Positions 32,083-45,689 are shown, counted from the first letter of the stretch. The stretch is 64,000 nucleotides of DNA from Pseudopithomyces maydicus (GCA_026873275.1 JANTUC010000016.1:620001-684000); one strand, 5' to 3'. Made by a program: numbers and translations. The notes: generated by a model not told the origin, from the sequence alone.

Positions 32083-35000
32083 TTACTGCCAGCCTCCCAT
32101 GCCTGGCCCGCCTGGACCACCCGGACCGTATTGAGGCTGACCACCATATCCGGGTCCCGCGCTCAGTCCCAGGCCAGGATCTAAGAAGGTTTGTGCCCAT
32201 TCTTCACCTCCAAAGATCTCATCAAAATTCATGGGTGTAGAATTCTGCCCGGGTATTCGATGAGGTTGGGGCCCTTGCATGGTTTGATGTGGATGGAAGC
32301 TCCGATGCTGGGCGCCCTGCATGAGATACATGGGCATAGGGCCTAAAAGCTGTACTTCGTTATCTGGCCGTCTGGCCCCTGGTGGAATACTGGTCAATGG
32401 ACTTGGGGTGAATGACGCTGGATTTGGTTTCATATCAACACCGGTGTACTGTGGAGGCAGTTGAGCCATTGTTGGTGAGCCACGCTTGAGCTGATACGTC
32501 TGAGGATGGCTTTCTTCAAATGTAGTCATGGGTTGATTGGGGTAGGCCAAGGGATCTGCAGATGGGAACATCATCGTGTTGATATCAACGTTCAACCCTG
32601 CAGCATCTGCTACGGAAGTCAGAGGCGACCCTGCGAAAGACTGCCCTGGGTGAAGCTGGGGTCCAGCCGAGAGACCAAAACTGCCAAGACTACTGCTAGT
32701 AGCCGATGTTGGCGTGAGGCTAGGTGTGACTTCGAAGTAATCACTGCCAGATGGTGCAGATGAACTATAGGAATTGAGGCCTAGGCTGGAAAGATGGGAC
32801 TGCGACAATGGTAGCGTTGCCTTTCCATGGGGAGGCATACTCTCTGGGAAGGTTGAAGCTCGCCTCAATCCCATCGCAATGAAATCCGAGTCCTGTCTCA
32901 GCGCATGCGGCCGCGAGTGCATGGATTGGGGTGAGCTTGCCTGTCGGCGTTTTTTGGTTTCGGTCGCCTCGCCTCCACGCTTCACTGACTCGGGCAGTCT
33001 ATCGAAAATGCTCTGTCTTGCATTAGTACGATGCTGCGCATAAAACGCGAATTTCGGGGCACGTACCTGTAACGTTTCTGAACAGCGATCGGCTGCGAGG
33101 CTACTTTTGGCAAAAAGTCCAAAAGCTCCTTCCCTTCTGCTGCTTCCCGGAAGAGCTCGCGGCTGGTCTGGCTAGTAGGGTTTTCTAGCACAAAGTAAAG
33201 GATCGATATGACGGCGAAGAAGGTCGTATACATGGAGAACCAATATGCACCAACAAGCAGGCCTCGTTTCTTCATTTCTGCAGAAATATGGATGATGTTT
33301 CGCGAGACACTAATACAAGCGGAAGCGCAAGCGAACGCGCGTTGGTCAACTGATGTTTTCGCGCGTTGCGTGCTTGATACATAATGGAGGAACGGTCGAT
33401 AGAGAAGTAGCTGTGAGTGCGCAAAGGCCATTCTCAACAGCTGTTGTACCCTGAATTGCTGTCAGAAATGGATCAATAATATATTAGGGTATTTCCTGAC
33501 CTGATGATGATCGGTGACGCCTCACCGCCAGGCTTTAGCGCCATCGGAAGCTCGTCGAGCCATTGCTGCATATTTTGCTCAATCTCCCGTATTTTTGAGT
33601 AGCTGACAGAATAAGTGACGGCGTTGTTGCCGCCACCTTGCGTGCCCTTCGTTGGATATACATGTTTGCAAATTTTGCTAAGAATTTGCACGATCTTGAC
33701 ATGGGCGTTGGATGCTGCCATGACAGATATTGTGCCTTCGGGCATGGGCAAGATTTCCGTTTCCGTGATGTATTCGTCGTCAACCTCGGTTGGATAGTCT
33801 TGGTCGACATCTTCGTCTTCGAGGAAATGCGGCAGGCCGAGCATCGCGCCCACATACGTGTCCATACGCCTAATTACCCAAAACAGACGTTTTCTGGTCT
33901 CTGCCTCTATTGGTGTGAAGTTAACATTGAAAGACCGGTGCAAGCCCATGCGAATGCCGGAACGGAGAGCAACCCCAATGTACGAATAGCAGGTCGAGAG
34001 TTTTGCTGTACTTTGCAGAAATTGTATCATAAAAACGATAGCCTGTAGGGACGTCAAGTCGCGACAATCGGTTACATCTAGTAGTTGGCGCGAAGCGCGG
34101 AAGTACTTGTAACTACAGCATGTCAGCAGTGCCATAAGCAGAAGAAAGCCTAACTCACCCTTCGTCAACGTGGCCTTCCAGTTTTGCCGGTTCGGACTGC
34201 GTTTTCACTTTAGGAAATAATGTGCCTAGAGCTAGCACGGCATATAGCAATGGGAGGAACGTGTTCTCGGCGTTGCCGTAGTTTTCTGGCGCAATCTCGT
34301 ACATTCGATCGAGGGACTTGTAGAATGATGGCAAATGCACGACTCGGAGCATAGCACTGGCATCAACAAGAGCATTGTCGCACAGCACCCGCGCAACTTT
34401 CTTGGGGGAGGTCAGTCCCAGCTGCATGAGGAGCTGTGGAATCTGCAGGCGAAGGATGGGCTGAGCTTGGCGAATCTAGCACTTGGGAAGGCGGCCGATA
34501 TTTGAATAGGGTAGAGGATGGTGCTTTGCCAGCAATTATGTCTCCGTAGTCTTGCTGGAGGCGCCTCATGAAGCTTAATCCCGAGGAATGACCATGGTAG
34601 TCCCAGTTCCCGTCCTCGTCAAGATCCAAGCTCCCAGTTGCCTTGACCATGGACTCAAGATGGGAGTCGGCGACGTCTTCGTCTTTTGGTGGAACGTCGC
34701 GACGAGGCGCGCTACGAGGCTCTGGGAAGGGTTGCGGTCGCGGTGGCGCGGCTGGAAGCTGGGGCAGGACCCCAGTCTGCAGATGCGCATCAATGCTGGC
34801 ATCTCCGAGATCCAGGGTAGGGAAGACGATGGAGATTATGGTCTTAGCTCGCTTTAGTTGAGTTTCCAAAGCTTCGATGTACTGGGGAGCGGCAGTGCGC
34901 CTCCTGTTCGAGGGCTGATCATAAGTACACTCTGCGGACGATTTTCAGTATTCGCGCGCATCCATGGCGAAAGAAGAAAGGCGCGCACTTACCATAACTG

Positions 35001-35305
35001 TACACTGTGCAGTGCGTACATGGTTGCTTGCCGTCGCATTTGATTTTCTTTCGTCGGCACTCGTCGCTGCGTTGCGTCAACACCGCATAGCCTGCTTCGC
35101 CACGATTTTAGACGTACCATGCGCGAGTTACCCGCCTTCGCTTCTGCATTGGCCCTGTGGCTGTCTTGTGTGGCTGTTCTTCGGCGTCATCGTTGATTGG
35201 CGTCGATTGCTCCTCGACGTCTGGAGTCTCTTCAAACTGCAATGCGCCGCCACGAACGGCATCAGCGGCCTGGACGTCGACAACCGGGGAGGTGGGAGCA
35301 TCCAT
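32083..35305 (-). CDS. Zn2Cys6 transcription factor with Fungal_trans domain, 974 residues
   Basis: Seven exons, complement of 35305-35118, 35066-34993, 34931-34483, 34442-34159, 34112-33501, 33450-33067 and 33016-32083, all in phase. Introns are 40-61 nt; the first and second flank the zinc-cluster exon. The cluster is C63-x2-C66-x6-C73-x5-C79-x2-C82-x6-C89, preceded by basic KRRRVTRA and followed by a coiled linker (YIEALETQLKRAK). The fungal transcription factor domain spans about residues 270-560 (AMLRVVHLPSFYKS, YSYIGVALRSGIRMGLHRS, TRKRLFWVIRRMDTY). The last ~300 residues are disordered, Ser/Pro/Gln-rich, ending in a Gly/Pro tract, a likely activation domain. The sixth intron needs an AAG acceptor rather than the CAG four bases further in to keep frame. 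Regulated pathway unknown. Confidence 0.9.
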
Positions 35306-38300
35306 AGTGTGGCACGCAGAGGGAGCATCGCAGACTGGGGGGCGCGCAAGCTAAGAAGAATTCAATCAGTCTCATCGGCTGGCTTGACTAAGCCGCGGGG
35401 AGGGGCGGTGGGAGTGGCTATCCACTGAATTAGAATTCAGGTGGACCCATAGACAAGGGCGGAACTGGAGTAGCGCCGAGCCTTCGAGCGTTGGCAATTC
35501 AGAGTCGTCCGCCTAGATTTCACAGTGCGTGTACGTAGTTTGACGAAGGAGAGGGTGCATTCCTTAGGAACACTTGGCAGAGAGGCAGATTGGGTAGATT
35601 GGGCAACTGCCTCGCCGGCGGCCTCACGCGGTATCTGCACATCCTAGGCCTTCTTCACGAGCGCGCATCCAGTGAGAGAGGCTCTGGGAGTTGGTCACGG
35701 CGGAGATAGTACGACTGCGCCCGCCAAGCTCGCCTATCTGCAGCCTGTGTTGCAAAATGTGGCGTCACAGCGCATTGTTGGGCGTCGCGAGGCGCATGAT
35801 GCCAATCTGAAAAGAGGGGAACCCGCAGAGAAGCCACCACTGCCACAGGTTCGTGGAGACGCCGAGCACAAAAGACGGCCGAGCGCTGGTGGCCCATACA
35901 CCGGCGTGGCGCACGCGGCACCGCAAACCGGCAGCACACTCGGCGGGAGAACGTCCGTATTAAACTCGAGCGTTGCAACCGAAAACTGATCGTCTGTTCC
36001 ATCGCAGCATATCCCCGCAGAGACTGCTCTCTTGCCGTTGTGCTGCATTCTGAACCCTCTGAACACCCAGGCCGTGGCTGCTTGCGGAATCGATCAACAC
36101 GGATAATCCGTGCCGTAGTCTTATGGCGTATTGGAGCCTCGTGGAAGCCAAGCCGCCGTTAATCCTCTTTCGTACCCTTTCTCGGCCTCACGCTGTTTAC
36201 GAGGATCCGAAGGCCTGTACTCCGACCCCACCACTGCCACCAAGCCTGCTCAAGCCACCGTGTTGTCGCCAATTGGGGGACACTGTGGCCGAGGTGGCAT
36301 ACAGCGCTTGCCTGCTTACGGGGCGGGTGGAGCATTGGTCATTGGCTAACCGCACCGCAGACGTCGCACAGTCTCTCGAGTTTGTTGCATCGCCAGCTGT
36401 CCTGCAGGTTTTCAGTTCTCATCAGCAGTGTGGCCTGGGCATTGGTTTTTTGCTCATATGACCTCCGTTCCCAAAAGCGGGAGTGCTTGGGCAGTTTCTC
36501 CACCCCAGCCCGCATGGTACCTGTGCAATATGCTGTCAATCTGACCGGCTTCATATGTCGGTGGGTCTGCCCCCGACACGATGGATAGCCTAGCAATTAT
36601 GCATCCTTGCACGTCCATGCTGGAGGCGGAAGGCGGAAGGCGGTTGTATTGAAAACAGGGAGGGCCGCAGATATCCTAAGATTGTGAAATGTGCCTTCCG
36701 ATGCAGCCAACACAAGGATCGATTCTGCGAAAACAACCGGTGTCTCTATTCATAGCAAAATGTGGAATCAGCGCGGCAGAATCACTAGTCAGACCCGGAG
36801 TATTTCATTTTTTTGTTGTTGATCGCATGTCACAAGTTGTCATTAATAAAGCGAATCAGTCGCCGGAACCGCAACTTGCTAATTGCTGACCTCCTTTGAT
36901 ACGCAGACCCCAGGGTCGATTATTGAGGCCCTGGTACCATCGCCCGTAGCGTGGAAGCCCGAAGTTTTCTAGTGTGAGGTGCCATGCCGCCGGGGGTCAC
37001 GCTGCTGCACATTACGTATTAGCCGTCCCTGTTAGTTGCATGGAAGAGTTTGGCGAGTCACCGCCACCTCAAAGTGGGTTGACCGCTCGCACTCGCCTCA
37101 ATTCACGGCCTCGGACATAAGGCGGACAGTCGGTGCAGTATTCCAATGTGGATGTAAATGCTCACCAGCCACCTCCACCAGCCGCTCGTCAATGACTCGT
37201 GTGAACTTGCGATGGGAGACGCAACGACGTTGCTGGTATGGGCTTGCCGTCGGGGAATTTCGTCGCGGATTCCGGATTAGCTATCCTCTATAAAGAGCAG
37301 TTCCAAGGCTATTCCGGACGCAGTGCAGCCTAGGAAGGCAGGAGTCCCGAATGGTTTGGCCCAATTTTACGGAGAAGACCGACAAGTCGAATATTGGTAA
37401 TTGTGGACACGAGACGAGCCACAGTTGAGTAATGTATTGCTGGACAGTATTTACCCCAATAATTCCCCCCACGATACGGGCGGAGCTCATTTGGGGCCTC
37501 CCAAAGCCTTTCGGATAAGGAGAGATTTAAAATTCCGTCGGAAAAGTAACGTGTCGTAAGTACTGCATCTTGTCCAACAATCCTTAGGGAATCGATCAAC
37601 TGCGGGCTCGTGTGGCTATTTGACGTAATACTTGGCCTGATGACACCGCAAAAACTGTCTCATGCGGCACTAGCATGTGCTGGATCTCGACAAAAGAAAA
37701 GAAAAAGGCCGGCGTTTGAACTGATATCGTAAGCTGAGATTTTGAGCGAGATTGAGGAAATACTTGTCGCCGCACGCTGAAGAGTCAATTTAACCATTAT
37801 CGTCGTGAAGACCTAATCAGTCCATTGCGACAACAGCCAATGGCACGCTGGAGAAGACTGAGCAGATGCGCAGCAGTGTGGAATACGGCAGTAAGAGCAT
37901 GCCCATGTAAACCCAACTGCACCCACGACTGAAGTTTTGGTTCCATTCTTATTCGCAATAGCCGCCTTTTCGGAACATAGGGTGATACTGAGGAACTGGC
38001 AAGTCGGAGAAGCACGCTGACCCAGGTAATTCGCATACTCTTAGCCGTATATATGTCTGAACATGACAGCAAGAGTCATTTCTGCAATGGAACCAACTTC
38101 ACGCAGGTGCATCGTGAAGACCGATCCAACGGGCCGTGCAGACAAGTAAGGTTTGAACAAAGAGAGGAACGTTGATACAATTTCGGTTTGTCGAAAATAT
38201 TGTTGCACATGCAAAGCGGTCCCACAAGCGCGCTATGGCGATGATGGAACAGAGAATGGTGTCGCTTAATCTGTCTGTACTCATACAATATTGAAGGAAA

Positions 38301-39007
38301 AAAAGACAGAGTGCTGTTCGAATTAGGATCCGACAAGAAAAATTGACAATAAACACGACGGATAAGAGCACTCATCATGAGACGGGTTCCGACCAAACTC
38401 AAGTCAACAGCGAGTATAGATGCCCAATTGAGCGACATCGCAAGTAAGTTGTTAGCATTGTCACTAAAATGTAAGGAGACTTAGCACAGCTTCCAGATGT
38501 ATCTGTGGGAGCAGTGGAACCGAAAGACATGAGTTGCGTCGGTCGAAAAAGAAATGCGAGGAGTTCTGGATCATGTGCAGCGTGCTCGTACAAAGCCCAA
38601 GGAGTATTCAGAGACTTGACGATATGGACAAGCCTGTTTCTTCCCAATCGAGTGTACTAAAGCATCTCAGATGAATAGTGAAATCAGCCGCGAGTACATG
38701 CGCATGGTAGGTGAGTGTGTGCTGGCGCGAACTTCTTCACCTGCAGTATTCCTCCTAGAACATTGTTAGAGGGAAAATATAATTTGCATCACTTCCGATA
38801 AAGTGCGCAAACGTGGTTACTGCTTCGAAGTAGCGATGAATGTTTGATAGCAGTCGTGACGTGCGGGACGCTAGTCCAACACTGGCTACTCCTCCATCGC
38901 AAGCGAGCGCTGCCAAGCCCACACATGCCAACGCAGGCGCGACTTTGGATTTCTCTTCGACTTCAGCGACCATACTAACACCCAGTACCACCCCGGAATC
39001 GAGCATC
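35306..39007. other. Gene-poor region
   Basis: About 3.7 kb carries no reading frame with a recognisable domain on either strand. The first ~1.2 kb is GC-rich and includes the regulator's promoter. The part around 38,100-38,440 is more AT-rich. The last few hundred bases before 39,008 must contain the promoter of the ribosomal protein gene; open frames there (for example 38,840-39,091) overlap its first exon in another phase. No inverted repeats, transposase motif or RNA gene was found by eye. Confidence 0.4.
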
Positions 39008-40030
39008 ATGTCGACCTTCGAGCCCGTCATTGTACGTACGCCTGCTACAAAAGCCTACAATCATTCCTCCCGACCGCGCACTCTTCGATGAGCCGCGCAG
39101 AATTCCCATGGGCACATCAATGGCACTCTGGAGCAAGGACTTTGGCTAACAATAGCCCAGGTCATCGACGGCAAGGGCCACTTGCTCGGCCGCCTTGCCA
39201 GCACAGTCGCAAAGCAGCTGCTCAACGGTCAGAAGATCGTTGTCGTGCGCTGCGAGGCCCTCAACATCTCGGGCGAGTTCTTCCGCGCGAAGTGTATGTC
39301 TATCCGAACCGATTCCAATCCGCAACGCATCGAGGCCGCACCGGAGACAATCATTGTGTAGAACTTGAGAAGGCGTGGAGTGGAACACAATGGAGAATTG
39401 TCTCCGTGTTGCGGCGGCTGCTTTGCAATCGCTTCCAGATATTGGTTCAATGGCTGACATTCCCGTTTGCAGTGAAGTACTCTGCTTTCCTGCGCAAGCA
39501 GACCCGTTACAACCCCACCCGTGGAGGTAAGATATCCTCCAAGCATCGCCGCACGTACGAGGTCTAATCGTTCGGCCAGGTCCCTTCCACTTCCGTGCTC
39601 CCTCCAAGATGTTCTGGCGAACTGTCCGTGGCATGATTCCTCACAAGACCCCCCGCGGTGCCGCCGCCATGGAGCGCCTTAAGACCTTCGAGGGTGTTCC
39701 TCCTCCCTACGACAAGAAGAAGCGTGTGGTCGTTCCTCAGGCTCTCCGTGTCCTCCGCCTCAAGCCCGGCCGCAAGTACTGCACTGTCGGCCGTCTCGGC
39801 CACGAGTTCGGCTGGAAGTACCAGGACGTCGTCTCTCGGTATGTCATACTGTTGTTGGTCGCTTTGGAAAATTTTCTGACGTGGATTCTAGTCTCGAGGA
39901 GCGGAGGAAAGCCAACGGTGCTGCCTACTACGAGCGCAAGAAGCAGGCGCGCAGGCAGCTTGCACAGGCCAAGAAGGACGCGAAGGTGGATACCAAGGTC
40001 ACAGAGCAGCTCGCTTCTTACGGCTACTAG
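39008..40030 (+). CDS. RPL16: 60S ribosomal protein L16 (uL13 / L13a family)
   Basis: Five exons, 39008-39031, 39161-39293, 39473-39526, 39580-39838 and 39892-40030, give 202 residues, the normal length. The four introns are 129, 179, 53 and 53 nt; a very short first coding exon (MSTFEPVI) before a longer intron is typical of fungal ribosomal protein genes. Family hallmarks are VIDGKGHLLGRLASTVAKQL, RCEALNISGEFFRAKLKY, FWRTVRGMIPHKTPRG and GRKYCTVGRLGHEFGW. The Lys/Arg-rich C-terminus ends TEQLASYGY. It is a structural component of the large ribosomal subunit. Codon use is strongly biased to C-ending codons, as expected for a highly expressed gene. Confidence 0.97.
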
Positions 40031-40912
40031 ACGACGGTGGATGAAGGGTGAGGATCGGCGTGAATGCTTTGGTCTTATGGGAATTTTTCGACCTCGAGTA
40101 TCTTTCGACCATTACGAGGTGTCCAGGCAAAAAGAGCTTCAAAGTGCTCCACGAGTTCATGGGTTCCTTCGCGGTCAGATACTCTCTTCCGAATAGAAGA
40201 AACACAAAATGAAAATCTCAGGGCTGCATGGGTTCGGTATGTCATGGAGTTGGTCTTGTCAATAATGATATCCATGTCTGGCATTACATTTAACTTGAGT
40301 GCTGTCCCTCCTGACTGTTGTATTCCAAATGCCATGTCCTGTCCCTTTCGATCCTTGGTACAATCTCCCGCGTCGACTTGCTCTTTTAAGAATGTTGCGC
40401 TTCAGCTTAACCTTACCTTTCCGCGAGTCCGAACGTTTACTGCGTCTTTAGTGGTTTGAGCATGTATACAAGGTGCGGGCCGATGAAGTGCTGCGAACCC
40501 TAAGATGATCAACGACCTCGGCTATTCGCGTCTAACCCCAGCCCGTTACCCCGGCTTAGAGCTTCAGCTCCCACCATTTGATCATAGACCCTCCCTCTGG
40601 CTTGTGTTTTCGACTGTTTACACTACTATAGACTACGCCAAATTGCCCTTGAAAGAAAATCCGACCTGGCCTGCTCATTAATAAACCCCGAAGCACTCGA
40701 CCGTACCCTTGCACCTCTCGGATCTGCTCCGCGTCCCCGCATTGCCATCGACGCGCCTTCGCTTTCCGACGCAATTGTATGTTGCAGCATTGATGTATAC
40801 CTTTTCGACTTGAGCTTCGTGTGTCCCCCTACGATACTCCAGTATACCACCGTCTCTAGCCTGTATCCTGCGAGCAACCGCTAGTGGTGCTACAGAACAG
40901 CTCCGAGGCGGA
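40031..40912. other. Intergenic region
   Basis: This 882 bp contains the 3' UTR of the ribosomal protein gene and the promoter of the AMP ligase gene. Minus-strand frames here (40,075-40,335 and 40,556-40,877) show no recognised features. Nothing else was seen. Confidence 0.45.
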
Positions 40913-42803
40913 ATGAGTCCAATTGAACGACTGCAGAAGCTAGCTTCTCATTTCACTTCTGCAGCCCCGACCCCTGGCCCTGTAAGCCAAATCCAAGCAG
41001 GAGACAGCCATGAGTACCACCATAGGAACAATTTCCACACGCTGTCGCCGACGAGCTTTCTATGGCGAGCAGCGCAGATAGAGCCTACCGTACGTCATAT
41101 CCCCACCCAATCAAGCAAAATATCCGTCCAGAAGCAGGAAAGCTAATTCCACTGCAAAAAAACTATAGGCCACGGCGATATACCATAAAACCGCGAATAA
41201 CAAGATCCTCCGCCGCTCGTATCTCGAAACGGCAGACCGCGCCCGGGGCCTTGCATACTACCTGCGGAAGCACAAGCACGCACGCGTTGGCCTCCTCTGC
41301 ACAAACACACCCGCCTTCCTAGAGGCCTTGTTCGGTATCGCTGCTGCGGGAGCAGTGTCCGTTGCCGTGAACTACCGCCTCAAGACCGACGACATATCGT
41401 ACATATTTCAGCATTCTGATGTGGATGTGATAATTGCGGACTATGAATTCGAGGAGCTTCTAGGGCAATATAAGAAGGAGAAGCCGCATGTCAAGATCAT
41501 CGTAGATACGGATACCGATGCGACAGAGGGCGAACTGAGCGGGCCTTTTGACGATGCTGTGCTTGAGGGCCTTACATACGACCGAGAGAACGGACTGAAG
41601 GGATGGGCGGGTCTGGATGCGCAAGCAAAGGATGAAGAGAGTGTCATAGCACTAGCATATACGAGCGGCACTACGGCACGGCCCAAAGGCGTAGAATACA
41701 CGCACCGCGGGTGCTACCTCGCTGCCATGGGAAATATTATTGAATCGGGGCTGAACTACCACAAGGGCCGGGCCAAGTACCTCTGGACGCTGCCCATGTT
41801 CCATGCAACAGGGTGGACGTTTCCCTGGGCTGTGACTGCCGTGCGCGGGACGCACTACTGCCTGCGCAAGATTGATTATCCTGAGATATGGCGCCTCCTC
41901 AAGGAAGAAGGGATCACGCACTTCAACGCTGCACCGACGGTCAACACCCTACTATGCGCGGCCGAAGAGGCAGAAAAGCTGGAGAACCCGGTTCAGGTAA
42001 CAGTAGCGGCGAGCCCACCAAGCGCATGGCTTTTCGAGCAGATGACAAATCTCAATCTTCACCCTGTTCACGTCTACGGTCTGACGGAGACGTACGGACC
42101 AATCACGAAAGGGTACCACATGCCCGAGTGGGAAGACCTCCCTTTGAAAGAGAAGTATGCAAAGATGGCAAGACAAGGGCACGGCTTCGTCATGAGTCTC
42201 CCCGCACGCGTCATCAAAACAGAGCAGCCCGAGGGCGTGCTGATTGATGTCGAAAGAAACGGAAAAGAGATTGGTGAAATTGTTTTCGATGGCAACATCT
42301 GCGCGAAAGGATACTACAAGGATGCAGAAGCAACAAGGAAGCTGTGGGCGGGTGGTGTAAGCCATTCCGGGGATCTGGCAGTGTGGCATGAGGACGGAGC
42401 TATACAAATTTTGGACCGAGCGAAGGACATCATTATCTCTGGTATAGATGACTCTTTCTTCTTTGGTTGATCGGAAGTACTAATTCGTGTAGGCGGCGAG
42501 AATATCTCGAGTGTGGCGCTCGAGGCCATGCTGGCCACACACCCCTCCATCCTCGAAGTCGGCGTGGTCGCCGTCCCTGACTCGCACTGGGGCGAGCGTC
42601 CGAAAGCATATGTCACAGTCAAGGGTAGCGGCACTCTTGACCCACAGGAAGTGATCAATTGGGCGAAGGAGAATAGCAATATCAGCCGTTTCATGGTGCC
42701 TAGAGAAGTTGAAGTGGTCCAGGAGCTGCCCAAAACAAGCACAGGAAAGCTGAAGAAGAACGTGCTACGAGAGTGGGCGAGAGGAAATAGAGATGCGTCC
42801 TAG
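40913..42803 (+). CDS. Acyl-CoA synthetase-like AMP-dependent ligase
   Basis: Three exons, 40913-41089, 41169-42441 and 42493-42803, with introns of 79 and 51 nt, give 586 residues. ANL-superfamily motifs occur in order: P-loop YTSGTTARPKG (about residue 225), YGLTETYGP (about 360), HSGDLAVWHEDG with DRAKDIIISGGENISS (about 457-490), and catalytic PKTSTGKLKK near residue 570. The second intron interrupts the hinge (IIIS/GGENIS). These enzymes activate a carboxylic acid with ATP and transfer it to CoA; the arrangement is closest to medium-chain acyl-CoA or acid-CoA ligases. The C-terminus (RDAS) is not a peroxisomal PTS1, so a cytosolic or mitochondrial site is possible. Substrate unknown. Convergent with the membrane protein gene, 132 bp apart. 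Confidence 0.88.
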
Positions 42804-42935
42804 AGGGCGCCAAATGGAAACATCAAACAATCCCAATAAAGTTCTCTGTAGCCCAATTTACGATATTCAGTTGCAAGCTGTCGAAAAAAAATCAATCTAT
42901 CGCCGATCTTCTATTCATTCAAATTACTTCTCTTT

Positions 42936-45099
42936 TCAATGTTCCTTCAACACAACAGTAGTCGTACCATCTATGTCTTCGGTCGAGTATTGTACTCTGT
43001 ATCTGGCAGCCCATGCATCGATATCTTTGTTGCTGGAGCTCGCCAGTTGCAGCATTTCCTCTTCGTGGTCCTTCAAAATGAGTGCGCTGTCAACCAGCAG
43101 ACGGACTCCATCCACGCGGCGGAATGTTTCCATGGAGTTAGATGCCCATGCAAAGGACATCATCCCGATAGTTATAATACCCGCACCTGCTAAGCAGAGA
43201 AGACCCGCCACCAACAGGCTGGGAACCAAGGTCATGCGATAGCGTTCGGCAGTCGACATGCTGGCCACCGAGAAGAATAATTGCGGCGGATTGTTTGGTT
43301 GGCTAGTATTCAAAGCGGATATTTCGTGCATGATACGCTGAGTCTCGCCAGATGCGTACAAGAACTTGAGAGGAGCTTCGTCGAATGGGAAAAAGAGAGG
43401 ATTCGGGTACGGGCTGCTTGATGAGGTATCCATATTAGATCGGTTTATAGGTAAGAACGCAGGCCCAATTCCTGGTGTCCACTGTCCTGGCAGGTGGAAG
43501 TTGAGATTGCGGCCCTGGAATGGGTAGAGTAGTGATGGTACATTCATCTTTTGTTGGTCTGCCGCGAATTGAAACTGGGAGGCGTCCCATCCTGAGACGG
43601 AGCCGCTGGTGTTTGCCCGAGTGTAGTTCGCATAGCCCGATTCACGAAACACTGAACAGCGAAGACCGTAAACAGACATGACTTGTTGTGTGCCATTGAA
43701 TAGTTCAGGATTCTCTCCACTGGCCAATGACATGTTAAAAGCTCGATAACGGAGTGGGCCGTAAGAGGTGGAGGGCCCAGTTTTGCCGGTAAGATTGAAG
43801 CGAGTAAGGAGGCCCAGATATACTTCTGAAGCATTCAAGTTAAACGCTGTGAAGGCGATTTCCATCGACTCTCTGTTACGACCTCCAATCTCGTTTGGTG
43901 TACCTGGATATACTGCTGTGAGCTGGTCGGCCATGCTGATTTTATCAGCGCTGTTCCAGAAAAGGTCAATGTTCGTGGACTCCCCGCTCACAGAAAGAAT
44001 ACTCATCCGATCGGGGACATCAGGAACACATGAAGTTGTGAGCCGATAAGCGGGGATGTTGTCAAGTCGAATGACGCTTGACGGGAGATCATTGAGAGAT
44101 TGATTTGTGACATTGCCCACCGTATAAGTGGAGTTGTATAGGGTGGAGCTCATATTTCGAGTTGGCAGGCCGCTGAGCATTGTAGATACTTGAGTAATGA
44201 GCTGGTTTCTTGATGCTGGCTCCAACTGGTCTGTCCAATATTTTGCTTCGAACGAGTTTCCTAAGATTGATCCTGGATAGGTTGACTGAAGCCGTAGCTT
44301 GGCGTTGCCAGCCATATCATCTGCGAGATAAGCCTCGTAGGCAACAAAGTTGGTGAGTGCTGTCCTTGAGACTGCAGCGAGCACAGTTATCAACGCTAGC
44401 AAGGAGAGTCTTGTGGTGCGGCCTTGGAGCAGATTACGGAGATCTGGTGGAGAGAGAGTAAGTATGCGCGTAGATCTGTATGCGGGAATTTTTTCTCCGT
44501 TCTGATCGTATAAGGGTTCGTAGGAGTTGATGACTTACTGTTGATGCATTAGTACACGATCTCAAGTTCAGAAAGGTTTGTTACCTGACAAAATCATAGC
44601 TACCAGAAGCTGAGCTCACTGCCACCAACGAACGCATGGGAATCGCTTTCTGCGGCTGCTCATTCACGACTGAAATGCGTGCAATACCAAATATGACGGC
44701 GTCAAAGCCTGTCACAATCAAAGGGACGAGCACGGCTCCGGTCAGTATATCGATGGCTTTTGCCTGAGATTGGGTAAGCCGTCCACCGATCCTTTCTCCC
44801 GCAAAGGTTTCAAACATGCTACTGAACGTGGCTCCATCCATATGACGGCGGGTTATCCAGGCAAACAATGCAACAAGAGGAATCAGTATTATAGACAAAG
44901 CCGCCACGGCCGATAGATGCGCGGTTACTCGCCGTGTTCGCCGTCTCGCAGGAGGCCGAAATTCGGTGTTCGGCATCACATTTTCTGTCAAGATGTAACT
45001 CAGGGGGCGTTTTGCGGCGCCGTCTGACGGTAACTGCACTAGGGAGAACGAAGGTGTCGAAGCCATAGAATCGAGAGCGCTAGGAAAGTCTCTAGGCAT
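42936..45099 (-). CDS. Unrecognised large glycosylated integral membrane protein
   Basis: Exons are complement of 45099-44585 and 44475-42936, giving about 684 residues. Splicing from gtaaca (44584) to atacag (44476) keeps frame, but the ~100 bases between also look partly coding (SYEPLYDQNGEKIPAYRST), so the acceptor is uncertain. Hydrophobic segments lie near residues 60-85 (VAALSIILIPLVALFAWI), 115-140, about 205-225 and close to the C-terminus (LVPSLLVAGLLCLAGAG). Between the third and last lies a ~400-residue presumably extracytosolic domain rich in N-glycosylation sequons (NMS, NST, NQS, NLT, NTS). A ~90-residue cytosolic tail follows. I do not recognise the family; similar multi-pass fungal plasma-membrane proteins exist without known function. 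Confidence 0.72.
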
Positions 45100-45689
45100 G
45101 ATGCTGGGGAAACAAATGCCCTCGTAGTCTACGGGAGACTGGAGAATATATACTGTATCCGTTGAGGCGCCTAATGGCTAGTATACGTTTTGTACATATG
45201 CTTGCGCAAGTGCTGTGGTTTAATGCATCGGCATCGGAGTGTTGCGAACCGTGGATGACGCATCGTCCTGCGAGAGGCAAGAGCGACCCGGGAGCCGGTC
45301 CGAAAAGCACCATCATGTATCTCATGCCATCATATGGGTCATATACGGAAGATTATACATTGTCGAACGCTAGCATTACGTTTTCATTGGCTTCTGGCTG
45401 CAGCTGCATGCAGTGTGCCTACAGAGAGCCATATAAGATAGACAAAACATCCATGTAATGGTGATAGAGGGTGTAAGCAGACGTACATTCATTACAGAGA
45501 AGATGGTGGAAGGAGATATACTGCCGACATTTCATCAACACTATATTCCGAAGAGTCAAAGCCCAGAAAGTCCAAGGCTAGAATAGCGAGCCGTTACATT
45601 CATTCAAAACTATAGAAGCTACATACAAATTCACCAATTAAAATCCTTATCCTTAAAACCCGTGTATCGTGTATCTCTATATAATCCAT
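45100..45689. other. Intergenic region
   Basis: This 590 bp contains the membrane protein promoter and the 3' flank of the repeat protein gene. No gene or RNA element was recognised. Confidence 0.5.

Noticed and set aside
35655..36066. Overlapping open frames in GC-rich sequence
   Set aside because: Frames are open on both strands because of composition; none has a domain or signal peptide.
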